From: JBBRHH01 sp963788015
Lineage (GTDB): Bacteria; Planctomycetota; Phycisphaerae; Tepidisphaerales; Tepidisphaeraceae
DNA: 64,000 nt
Reading direction: 5' to 3'
NCBI GenBank assembly: GCA_963788015.1
Contig: CAWBEY010000001.1
Coordinates: forward strand, 62,001 to 126,000
Every line of letters begins with the position of its first letter. The first letter of the stretch is position 1. The notes under the pieces were generated by a model. That model was given only the letters and a program-made list of their open reading frames with translations. It did no database searches and was not told the origin of the DNA. A program made the translations under genes and the position numbers. Of this stretch, positions 9,805-18,036 are shown piece by piece.

Positions 9805-11536
9805 TTATTCACTTACTCTTTTGAACATCCCGCCATTGTGTTCCGCGATGACCGCCAGCACCTTGTCGCCGTCCTGGTCCTGAGCGTGAAAGGAAATGGT
9901 GTTGATCTTGATCCCATGATCCGGATTGTGGTCGTCGATCCACCTCACTACCGCCTCGTTGTCATCGAAGTCGCCGTCGGTCAGCAGCACAATAGCCTCC
10001 GGCCGTTGCCGCATGCAAGCTCCATCGCCGGAATCGGATTGGTTGTGCCACGCGCGGAAATGGACTCGACGAACTTGGAGCATTTGGTCGCGTTGTCACC
10101 CGTCGCAGGCAGCAAGCCTTCCACACTCATCGCGCTGGACCCAGTTTCCCGCATGAAAACTACGTTAAAAGATTGTCCCTCCGTGAGCCGGGCGACCCCC
10201 TTCACGATCTCCGCGCGCACCTCGTCGAAGTGACCCAACATCGACCCGCTGGAATCGCAGACATAGACCACCGATTTCGCGGCCACGCCCAGCGGGTATT
10301 TCACTTGCGGAATTGCCACCGCCTGCTCCGCCGATTTGGCCAGCGGCGCGTGTGCTCAAGCGTCTGCCGCGCCTTTACGATGCCGTCTGCTGGCAGTCCT
10401 TTCACCGTCAGATATTTCTCCAGCCGCGCCTCTGCAAGGGCAGCGATGTCCGGCCTGAACTCTGGGGCGCGGCCTCCGCCAGAGCCGCTAGTGCCAATCC
10501 TTCAGCGCCGGCACGCTCGGCGCCGGCGTGGCATGTGCCGCTACCAATGCCTTCAACAATGGATCGGCGCTCTTTGCTGCCGACGCCATCGCGGCTTCCA
10601 CGTCGCCTGCTTCGGCAAGCTCAAACCACGCCAGCCGCGCGTTGGCTTGTGCGTCTGGAGGAGATTTTGCAAGCTCCATCTTGATCTGAGCAAAAGCGGC
10701 GTCCTGTTCCGCGCGGCGCGTGAGCCGCTTGCGGAGTACTGTCAGCGCTTCAGTGGCCGGTGGCGCTTTGCCTGCCGTGGAGAAATGTTCGGCCATGTCC
10801 AGGTTGCTTCGCGCCTCGCTGAGATAATCGTGATCGATTTGGTAAAGCGCCAGCTCGGCAAACGCCCCGGCCGCGCTTGCCCGCGCCTGCGCTGCCTGAT
10901 TGCGGTCGTGCGATGAGAGCGCCTCGGCCATCGCTCCCGCCAGTTCCGCGCCTGGGCCAGCATCCCCGGCGAATCGCCTTCAACCAGAGGCCAAAGCTCG
11001 CGGCACACTGTCCGCGTTAGCCCCAACTCTGCGTCGGGTGATCGAGCCAGCACAAACGTGCGCAAAAGCAGATAACGCTTGAAGGTGGTGTTGGCGGTGG
11101 TGTAGTGAGAGGCCCGGATCAGGTTTTTAATTAGCGATGCTATCTCGTCGGCGTGGCCCTCGGCCTCGCGCTCGCGGCCGCTGTAAATCTCCGTGTAAAG
11201 ATTTATGTCCTCGCGCATGGAGACCGGTGCAAATTCCGCCGGCCAGGTGGTGGGCGAGGCGACGTGCTCCATTACTACTCCAGGGGTTTCGCGCGTGGCG
11301 GGGCGCACTGCGCGGATGACCGCGCCGCCGCTGGTTAAGCGCACAATTCCACGCGCGGCCGCCTCCCACGACACAACTGGTTGCTCGCGCCACCTGGGTT
11401 TGCTGGTGATGTGGATTGCGGGGCGGGTGGTGGCGGCCGGTTCGAGATCGAAGATTGATTCGCCTTGCGCCGGCCCCAGCACTGCGAGCAGCATCGCAAG
11501 GTAGATCCCAAACTTCATCGCCCACATGCTGTTCAT
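9805..11536 (-). CDS. Secreted von Willebrand factor A domain protein (several frameshifts; possible pseudogene)
   Basis: The N-terminus is a signal peptide (MKFGIYLAMLLAVLGPAQG, Met codon at 11518 or 11536). A helical region with TPR-like character follows (AELALYQIDHDYLSEARSNL). The C-terminus is a vWA domain: VVYVCDSSGSML carries the DxSxS metal-binding site and VLLTDGDFDDNEAVV the later Asp. The reading is broken near 10932, 10480, 10330 and 10010. Its vWA domain is closely similar to the C-terminus of the protein at 56814-58027, including KFVES and TNPIPAMEL, so the two are paralogues. It is the last gene of a minus-strand run. Four breaks in one gene leave real decay possible. Confidence 0.65.
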
Positions 11537-11591
11537 CCGGTCGGACAGTATACCGTGGGCGATCAATAGGAATGAGCCGCAGCGGTCTTGC

Positions 11592-12463
11592 CTATGTGCG
11601 CAGGTATGCTTTGCCCAGGCTCGCCGGGGCGGCCGATCGCCCGGCCACGCCCGCCAGCGCCAACAGGCTCAACACGTACGGCAGCATCTTCAGCAGTTCC
11701 GTCGTCTGCGCTTCCAGTCCGCCGCGCACGATGAGACGGTCGGCAATGGCCAGGACCAGTTCGAAGAAGATGGCCGCCAGCACCACGCCCAGGCTGTTCC
11801 AGCGCCCGAAGATCACAATCGCCAGGGCGAGAAACCCCTGCCCGGCCGACATGTTTTCGGTAAACGCCTGCACGCGCATCGTCGAAAGATACGACCCCGC
11901 CAGCCCCCGCAGCCGCCCCCGAACAACAGCGAGTACAGCTTTCGCCGGCCGACGGCCACGCCGGCGGTGTCGGCCGCCTCGGGCGCTTCGCCGATGGCCG
12001 TCAGCTCCAGGCCGGCCCGCGTAAACCTGAAGAACGCCCAGACCCCAATTGCAAGGCCTACCGCCACGGCCGACGCCGCCCACGCGAGTGTCTGCTGCGA
12101 GACGCTGGGCAGCGAACGATCCCGCATCCCCTCTTCCATGCGCCGATACACCATCCCGGTAATCCCCAGCGCCAGGAGATTGATCCCCGTCCCGGTGACG
12201 ATTTGATCCGCGAAAAAGCGCAGCACCGCCACTGCAAACACGCACGCCAGCACCATCCCCGCCGCCACCGCCACGCCGATTCCAACGGCCGGGCCAACGA
12301 TGCCTGCTCCCAGCCACGCCCCAAGCGCGCCGACCAGCATCATCCCCTCAATGCCGATGTTGACCATCCCCGCCCGCTCGACGACCACCTCCCCCACGGC
12401 GGCTACAACAAGCGGCGCGGCCGCCAGTGCGATGGATTGGAGGAGATTGGCGTCGAAGATCAC
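11592..12463 (-). CDS. ABC transporter permease of the nucleoside/simple-sugar (BmpD/RbsC-like) type
   Basis: This inner-membrane permease resembles the second permease of nucleoside or simple-sugar ABC importers. The motif VVERAGMVNIGIEGMMLVGA near the N-terminus is characteristic, followed by alternating hydrophobic helices and FTRAGLELTAIGEAPEAADTAGV. The start is GTG at 12463, overlapping the upstream stop (GTGA), which suggests translational coupling. One frameshift near 11915 lies in a G run. The ATPase, first permease and binding protein normally encoded alongside are absent from the window, so it is an orphan here. The substrate cannot be told. Confidence 0.8.
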
Positions 12464-13344
12464 CAAATCGGCTTTCCTACGTTCATCTGCAGGGCGACCG
12501 CCAGCGCGAGAAGCGCAACGATCAACTGCGTCGCCAGAATGGTCAGAAATGGATGGTCGAAACGAAGGTAAAGCTTGTACGCGACGAAGATCCGGAATGC
12601 CATCCAGCTTACGGCCATCGCAACGCCGCACATAAGCACCTCATCAACATCGCCGGCTCGGAGGCCGTAGACAAACAGAAAGTATGCGATGCACGCGAGC
12701 GGCATCGCCACGAGAACCGCGTCGCTCGAATACAACACGCACCGAAGCACATGGACCGATTTCACCCGCGCCCGTCCCATCGACTGACGAAATACCTGCA
12801 ATGTCAAGAAGGTCGCGATCGGCCAATAGAGAAGCGTTGCTGCCGTCCATTGAAAGGTTGCGTTTTGCCACGTGCCCGAAAGTGCACTCAAATAATCGTT
12901 TACGGACAACTCTCGAAGAACCACGTAATACGCCCCATTTTTATAGTACTCGAAGTCAGGCCCGTTTGTCCTAATATTCTCTCGCCATATCACCGGAAGC
13001 AATGCCAGCACCCCCAGCACGAAGGCTATCGCGCTATAGATCAGCAGCAATTCAGGCCGCGACGTCTGCCTTGGATTAAGCCCGCGCCAGAAACGAAAGG
13101 GCCGCAGGCCGCCCCGGGCCGTTTTCCAGAACGACCAGAACCACCGCCGCGCATGATGCTCAAAAAGATAGGGATGGTCCTTCCGCTTCGGATCAGTCAA
13201 TTCCGACCAACTGAATCGATACCCGCACTCCGGACAGCGCGGCTCGCTCAGCCCCCGCAGGTTGTACGAGCAGAGCGGGCAATGAATCTCGTCCGACGTC
13301 GTCTCCCAATTGGGCGTTGCATTGTCATCCAGGCTGGGAGGCAT
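12460..13344 (-). CDS. Zinc-ribbon multipass membrane protein of unknown function
   Basis: The 294-residue protein begins with a cytosolic zinc ribbon (CPLCSYNLRGLSEPRCPECG, residues about 22-41), a motif seen repeatedly in planctomycete membrane proteins. Four to six hydrophobic segments follow (for example LLIYSAIAFVLGVLALLPVI and AVLVAMPLACIAYFLFVYGL). No enzymatic motif is visible. It overlaps the upstream GT87 gene by 20 bases and the downstream permease by 4, so the three are almost certainly co-transcribed. Its role is unknown. Confidence 0.7.
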   Translation of the reverse strand: MPPSLDDNATPNWETTSDEIHCPLCSYNLRGLSEPRCPECGYRFSWSELTDPKRKDHPYLFEHHARRWFWSFWKTARGGLRPFRFWRGLNPRQTSRPELLLIYSAIAFVLGVLALLPVIWRENIRTNGPDFEYYKNGAYYVVLRELSVNDYLSALSGTWQNATFQWTAATLLYWPIATFLTLQVFRQSMGRARVKSVHVLRCVLYSSDAVLVAMPLACIAYFLFVYGLRAGDVDEVLMCGVAMAVSWMAFRIFVAYKLYLRFDHPFLTILATQLIVALLALAVALQMNVGKPIW

Positions 13345-14698
13345 CGCCGCCCCTTTCGCTAAGCGCCATCACGCGTTCAGTTAAATCCCGCTCGTCGTTC
13401 TTCACTTCCCGCATCCCCGCCCACAGCACCGTCCCCGCCATCACCAGCATGCACCACGTCGGCCCGGCCATCGCGAACCACACCCGCACCGCATCCGACG
13501 ATGAAGTTTCCGTGCGATGCCCCGGCGGCAGGATCATGCCCAGGAACAACAACACCGTGCCCGCCGCCAGCAGCATTGATGGCCAGCGCGTCCGTGGAAA
13601 TAGCAGGAGGGCGCCGGCCAGTAAGTTCATCGGCAGCGCCAGCACCAGATGGCGGGTGTTGGTGTCCGGGCCGAAGATCAGGGCCAGCGCGATGAAGATG
13701 CACCACTCCATGGCCACCAGACGCCGCCAGGGTTGCTCCAGTTGCCGCGAGGCGCTTGGCCAGGCCAGCAGCGGGAATTTGTTCTTGCGATACGCCAGGA
13801 CGATGCCCAGCACCACCGCCCCCAGCACGCCGATGAGGATCAATTTTCCGCCAACCCCCGGCACCCGCGCGGCCATGCTGGTGATGGATACACTGAGGTC
13901 ATCGGTGACATGATGAACCCGCGCCAGGCCCCCTCCTTCAACATGAATCCCCGCCGATCGCACCAGGCCGGCCGTGGCGGATTTGAGGTCTGTCAGGTTC
14001 CGGTCCCAGCCGCGGAGCATGGCCGGCAGCAGGGCGAATAGCAGCGTCGAAAACACCAGTGCCCCCGAAGCCTTCCAGCGCCGGCGCACAAGCAGGTAAG
14101 GCAGCATGACAATCGGGAGGTATTTGATGTTGATCACCAGCCCCAGCGCCGCGCCTGCGAAAATTGGATTGCGATCCATCCAGCGCAGGGCCAGGATCAG
14201 CATGAGCAGCAGATAGACGTCCGTCTGGAGCATCTGCAATTCCCCCTTGATCTTGTCGGCCGTCAGAAACGCCGCCAGAAACGCAACGCAGCAAATCGTG
14301 TCCAGCTGGACCGGCTTTTCCAGCCGCTCGAGCATCGTCTTCGCCCCGGCCAGCAGCGCCAGGGCCATGGCCAGCGTTGTCACCACGACCACCACATATC
14401 CCGCATGTGCCTGCGACATCTTCCCGATGGGGGAATACAAAAACGCCAGCAGCGGCGGGTAAACGTAGCAGCGCCCCTCGGATGGCTCATACAAATCGCC
14501 GCCGCTGACCATGGCCTTGGCCGCCCCGTAAAAGGCCCGAAAGTCGCTCATTTTCGCCGTTCCCACCCGATGCAAATCGGCCACCATTAGGTAAGTCAGA
14601 AACGCCCCAAGGCCCACGGCCGCGGCCACGCCTTGCCACGACCACTGCGCCTTGAATGTCGGCGTTTCTTTTTGCAACGTCACATGCGCCCCTGTCAT
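13325..14698 (-). CDS. GT87-family (DUF2029) membrane glycosyltransferase
   Basis: This 457-residue multipass protein fits the GT87/DUF2029 group, which uses polyprenyl-phosphate sugars to glycosylate lipids or polysaccharides outside the inner membrane. The conserved early loop SDFRAFYGAAKAMVSGGDLYEP and YVYPPLLAFLYSPIG is clear, with the acidic Asp expected in the first extracytoplasmic loop. About ten hydrophobic helices follow, including LGLVINIKYLPIVMLPYLLV. The frame is intact and begins ATG at 14698. It heads a minus-strand operon with the zinc-ribbon protein, ABC permease and vWA protein. The donor and acceptor are unknown. Confidence 0.75.
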   Translation of the reverse strand: MTGAHVTLQKETPTFKAQWSWQGVAAAVGLGAFLTYLMVADLHRVGTAKMSDFRAFYGAAKAMVSGGDLYEPSEGRCYVYPPLLAFLYSPIGKMSQAHAGYVVVVVTTLAMALALLAGAKTMLERLEKPVQLDTICCVAFLAAFLTADKIKGELQMLQTDVYLLLMLILALRWMDRNPIFAGAALGLVINIKYLPIVMLPYLLVRRRWKASGALVFSTLLFALLPAMLRGWDRNLTDLKSATAGLVRSAGIHVEGGGLARVHHVTDDLSVSITSMAARVPGVGGKLILIGVLGAVVLGIVLAYRKNKFPLLAWPSASRQLEQPWRRLVAMEWCIFIALALIFGPDTNTRHLVLALPMNLLAGALLLFPRTRWPSMLLAAGTVLLFLGMILPPGHRTETSSSDAVRVWFAMAGPTWCMLVMAGTVLWAGMREVKNDERDLTERVMALSERGGDASQPG

Positions 14699-14818
14699 TG
14701 AGGAACTGCCCGGGCAACCACGAGCATGATCCTATCCGACCATTCCCGGAATTGCCCGCAGCACGGAAACATCGCAACCGCACCTCACGTCCGATTAAAT
14801 CTACACCCCCCTCCCATT

Positions 14819-14847
14819 TTGGCCGATGACAATATAAGGTCGGCCAA
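14819..14847. promoter_or_regulatory. Operator-like inverted repeat upstream of the epimerase gene
   Basis: Perfect 8-base arms TTGGCCGA (14819-14826) and TCGGCCAA (14840-14847) flank a 13-base centre containing AATATAAG, which could act as a -10 element. The repeat ends about 15 bases before the AAGGAG site of the gene at 14873. The layout suggests a repressor site over a promoter; no factor is known. Confidence 0.35.
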
Positions 14848-14872
14848 GTATCCCCCGGATGAAGGAGAATCC

Positions 14873-15391
14873 ATGCCCCCACAGCCCGCGGACGCCAAAA
14901 AGGACAAGCAGACCGTCGATGCCGAATGGCAGTCGGTCAAGCCGATCATTCATGGCGTCAACATCAAACTGCTTCCCACGATCCCGGATGATCGGGGCAC
15001 CCTTTGCGAGATGTATCGGCCGGCGTGGGGCGTACACCCGGATCCGCTGGTCTATGTGTATCAGGTGACCATCCGCCCCGGCCAGATCAAAGGGTGGGTG
15101 AAGCACGCCAAACAAGACGACCGCATCTTCGTGAGCATGGGGACGGCCCAGGTCGTCCTGTACGACGACCGGCCAGACTCGCCCACCAAAGGGATGCTCA
15201 ACGAACTATTTTTCAGCAATTTGAACCGCGCCCTGTTCACCATCCCGGCCGGCGTCTGGCACGCGCTGTGCGCGGTCGGCCAGGAGGATGTCCTGTTTAT
15301 CAACATGCCAAACCGCCCCTACGATTACAGCGACCCGGACAAATACCGGCTGCCGCTTAATAACGACGTGATACCGTTTAAGTTCAAGTGA
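14873..15391 (+). CDS. dTDP-4-dehydrorhamnose 3,5-epimerase-like cupin protein
   Basis: The 172-residue protein fits the RmlC-like sugar epimerase family. The opening IKLLPTIPDDRGTLCEMYRP carries the conserved D-RG motif, VYVYQVTIRPGQIKGW and HAKQDDRIFVSMGTAQVVLYDDR form the cupin core, and NRALFTIPAGVWHALCAVG supplies the later histidine. Start ATG 14873 has AAGGAG 5 bases upstream. An epimerase for a deoxyhexose used in surface glycans is plausible, given the GT2 gene downstream. The rest of the rhamnose pathway is not in the window, so another sugar is equally possible. Confidence 0.7.
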   Translation: MPPQPADAKKDKQTVDAEWQSVKPIIHGVNIKLLPTIPDDRGTLCEMYRPAWGVHPDPLVYVYQVTIRPGQIKGWVKHAKQDDRIFVSMGTAQVVLYDDRPDSPTKGMLNELFFSNLNRALFTIPAGVWHALCAVGQEDVLFINMPNRPYDYSDPDKYRLPLNNDVIPFKFK

Positions 15392-15462
15392 TGTGGAATT
15401 GATTTATTTGTTCAGCGGCTCATCGGAAGAGGGCATTGCGACGAATCTGAATCAGCTCCGAA

Positions 15463-15547
15463 ATTGATTCATTGATTCATTTGTTCATCGGTCCCGTTGA
15501 ACGAGCGCATCCGATGAATCAATGAACCGATGAATCAATGAGTCAAT
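15463..15547. repeat. Imperfect inverted repeat built on TTGATTCATTGATTCAT units
   Basis: The left arm (15463-15492) contains TTGATTCATTGATTCAT and TTCATCGGT. The right arm (15511-15547) is its approximate complement, with two CCGATGAATCAATGA units. It lies between the epimerase and GT2 genes, whose start (15561) has no strong ribosome-binding site. It could form a long hairpin; a role in transcription termination is possible but unproven. Confidence 0.55.
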
Positions 15548-15560
15548 CCTAAACCTTTTC

Positions 15561-16420
15561 ATGCCGCGCATCACTGTCATCATTCCCACTTATAACTGGA
15601 GCAGCGTTCTGCCGTTCTCGATTGCCAGCGTTCAGCGTCAGACGTTTCGTGATCTGGAGCTTCTGGTGATTGGCGATGGCTGCACGGATGACTCGGCCGA
15701 CGTGGTTGCGCGCTGCGCCGACTCGCGGACGCGCTGGATTAACCTTCCCCACAACACCGGCCAGCAATCGGCCCCTAATAACCACGGTATTGAAGTCGCC
15801 CAAGGCGATCTCATCGCTTACCTGGGTCACGACGATCTCTGGCTGCCGCATCACCTGGAGGCGTTGATGCCGGCCATCGACGCCGGGGCGGCCATGGCTT
15901 ATGGCATCACGGAGCTTGTCGCCCCGGAGGGCCGTGACCCCCAATCCGCACCGCCGGCCGGGCAGTACAAGCCGGGGATGTGGGTGCCCCCCACCAGCGT
16001 GGTTCATACCGGGCAGATCATCCGGCAGGTTGGCCCGTGGGGTGATTTTCGAAAGCTGGATTGCGACCCCGAAGCGGACTTGTGGAAGCGCATCTGGGCG
16101 GCCAATGCCCGCATCGAATTTGTCCCGCGCCTGACGGCCATCAAGTTCCCGGCCGCCTGCGCAAGAACATTTACCAGACCCGCTCCTGCTTCGAACAATC
16201 GCTCTGGTCCGACCGCATCGCGGCCGAGCCGGAGTTGGAACGTACCGAGCTGACGCGGATCGTCATCAGCGCCCAGAAACAATGGGACCAGCGGCCTTAT
16301 GGCGCGCTCTGGAACGAGCTGTGGAAGCAAACGCGGGAGCGCTTGTGGCGATTCCTCTTTGGCAAACAGGGTGGCGTTATCAAGGCGCGAAGAAGGTTCA
16401 AGGGGCTCGGGCGACTGTAG
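15561..16420 (+). CDS. Family 2 glycosyltransferase (one apparent frameshift)
   Basis: GT2 enzymes use nucleotide sugars to extend glycans at the cytoplasmic face. The N-terminal GT-A domain is clear: ITVIIPTYNWSSVLPFSIAS, LVIGDGCTDDSADVV and LIAYLGHDDLWLPHHLEAL, with the DD pair in the DxD position. A frameshift near 16160 separates this from a C-terminal part (RKNIYQTRSCFEQSLWSDRI) ending in a basic tail. The joined protein is about 286 residues. Its position after an epimerase-like gene suggests surface glycan assembly. The sugar cannot be deduced. Confidence 0.8.
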
Positions 16421-16502
16421 CGTCGGAAACTCCGTCTCATCACGCTCCCATGTGCGTCCACGCGGCCGGTCGCTTATAATCCCGCCCCTGGAGCCAACCG
16501 AC

Positions 16503-17421
16503 TTGAAAACGCCTGCCCTGTCCATCGACGCCCTTCACCTTCTGCGCCAGCACGGCGACGCGGTCGCAGCTTATTTTGAGAAGGTGCTGGCGCGATATTC
16601 GGCGGCACCCCCACGCCTTGTCGAAGCCGTTCGATACAGCCTATTGGCCGGCGGCAAACGATTGCGGCCGGCTCTTGTGCTTGAAACCGCGCGGGCCTGT
16701 GCCGCCGAGGATAATTCATCCGCAAACCCCAGCGCCTCGGCACTGGCGGCGGCCGGTGCGATTGAGCTGATTCACACCTTCAGCCTGGTCCATGACGATC
16801 TTCCCGCGATGGACAACGACGATCTCCGCCGCGGCCGGCCCACCAATCACAAGGTCTTTGGCGAAGCGATGGCCATCCTTGCCGGCGATGCGATGGTGGG
16901 GATGGCGTTTGAAATCATCGCCGCCGATGCCGACCCGGCTGTCGCGCCGGCGCTGGTGCGCGAGTTGGCCTCGGCCACCGGCCCCGAGGGCATGATCGGC
17001 GGCCAAGTGCTTGACATGGACGGCGAAAACCAGAGCCTCACGCTCCCTGAGCTCCAGCGATTGCACCGCTTAAAAACCGGTGCGCTCCTGGCCGCCTCCT
17101 GCCGCCTGGGGGCCATCGCAGCGCGAGCCACTGAGCAGCAGCTTGGAGCGCTGACACAGTTTGGCCGGCAGATCGGGCTGGTGTTTCAAATCATGGACGA
17201 CATTCTCGATGTGACGGCGTCGCCCGAGCAAATGGGCAAGGCCACAGGCAAAGACGCCGCCCGCGGCAAGAATACCTACCCCTCTCTCATCGGCCTAGAT
17301 GCGAGCCGGCGCGAGGCGGCCGGAGCAGCTGACCGCCGCATTGGACGCACTCCAACCCCTGGGCGCGGCGGCCGACGGTTTGCGATGCCTGGCGAAATTC
17401 GTGGTCGATCGCAGCGTCTAA
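16503..17421 (+). CDS. ispA: Short-chain polyprenyl (farnesyl/geranylgeranyl) diphosphate synthase
   Basis: This enzyme condenses isopentenyl diphosphate with allylic diphosphates to give C15-C20 prenyl chains, precursors of hopanoids, quinones and undecaprenyl carriers. Both Asp-rich motifs are present: HDDLPAMDNDDLRRGRPTNH and QIMDDILDVT, plus GGKRLRPALVLE near the N-terminus and KTGALLAASCRLGA. A TTG at 16503 with GGAG upstream is the best start. A frameshift near 17305 must be bridged to reach the C-terminal end (LGAAADGLRCLAKFVVDRSV). At about 306 residues it matches the IspA size; exact chain length is uncertain. A squalene-hopene cyclase lies at 35-37 kb. Confidence 0.85.
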
Positions 17422-17433
17422 ACTGTCAACGCC

Positions 17434-17757
17434 ATGGACGCACAAACCACGCCAATCCGGATCGACCTCAAGAAAGACGAGAAGCTGGAGATCGAGTGGC
17501 AGGACGGCCACGTCTGCGTCTACCCCATCGGCTATTTGCGCACGCATTGCCCCTGCGCCCTTTGTAAGACCGAGCGCGAAGCGCAGGAAAAGCGCAAGTC
17601 GCTTTTGCGCGTGCTGCCCGGCAATTACGCCACCGCGCTTGGCGTGGTGGCGGCCGAGTACGTCGGCAACTATGCCATCCGGCTTGACTGGTCCGACAAC
17701 CACGGCAGCGGCATCTATTCCTTCCAATACCTCCGCGAAATTTGCCCAAAACATTGA
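17434..17757 (+). CDS. DUF971 (GBBH-like N-terminal domain) protein
   Basis: A 107-residue single-domain protein of the DUF971 family, resembling the N-terminal zinc-binding domain of gamma-butyrobetaine hydroxylase. The conserved core is IEWQDGHVCVYPIGYLRTHCPCALC, with the Cys-x-x-Cys pair, and the C-terminal block YAIRLDWSDNHGSGIYSFQYLREICP. Standalone members are sometimes encoded near iron-sulfur cluster genes, but none is seen here. It starts 12 bases after the prenyl synthase stop, so the two are likely co-transcribed. The biochemical role is not known. Confidence 0.8.
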   Translation: MDAQTTPIRIDLKKDEKLEIEWQDGHVCVYPIGYLRTHCPCALCKTEREAQEKRKSLLRVLPGNYATALGVVAAEYVGNYAIRLDWSDNHGSGIYSFQYLREICPKH

Positions 17758-17788
17758 AGCCGCCGCCGCCCATGCGCCCTCCTCAGCC

Positions 17789-17823
17789 GTGGCACGGGCG
17801 CCCGCGGCGCCCGCCCGTGGCAC
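17789..17823. repeat. Dispersed GC-rich palindrome (CACGGGCG/CGCCCGTG type)
   Basis: A near-perfect palindrome with arms GTGGCACGGGCGCC and its complement around a GCGG centre. The same core recurs at 63860-63878 and 63898-63916. It lies in a 280-base spacer between the DUF971 and GGDEF/EAL genes and looks like a REP-type dispersed element. Confidence 0.6.
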
Positions 17824-17897
17824 TTTAAAATCAACGGAATCCCCATTCTCATAATCCATGCTTTAGCGCTGGAAACCTCTGCATGACCCCTTGTACT

Positions 17898-17922
17898 CCT
17901 CCGTGCCCTCCGTGGCTCCGTG
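17898..17922. repeat. Dispersed CTCCGTG repeat
   Basis: Three tandem copies of a C-TCCGTG unit (CTCCGTGCCCTCCGTGG and on). The same motif forms both arms of the hairpin at 53356-53444 between groES and groEL1. This suggests a short interspersed repeat family in this genome. Confidence 0.45.
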
Positions 17923-18036
17923 GTAGATCGAATTATTTACCGGACCCTCACCCCACGACATTAAGGCATCCCAGCAAACCCCCGATTCAACTAGAGCACC
18001 GCAAACTTACGCGCTTAAAATGGGAAGGAACGCCTG

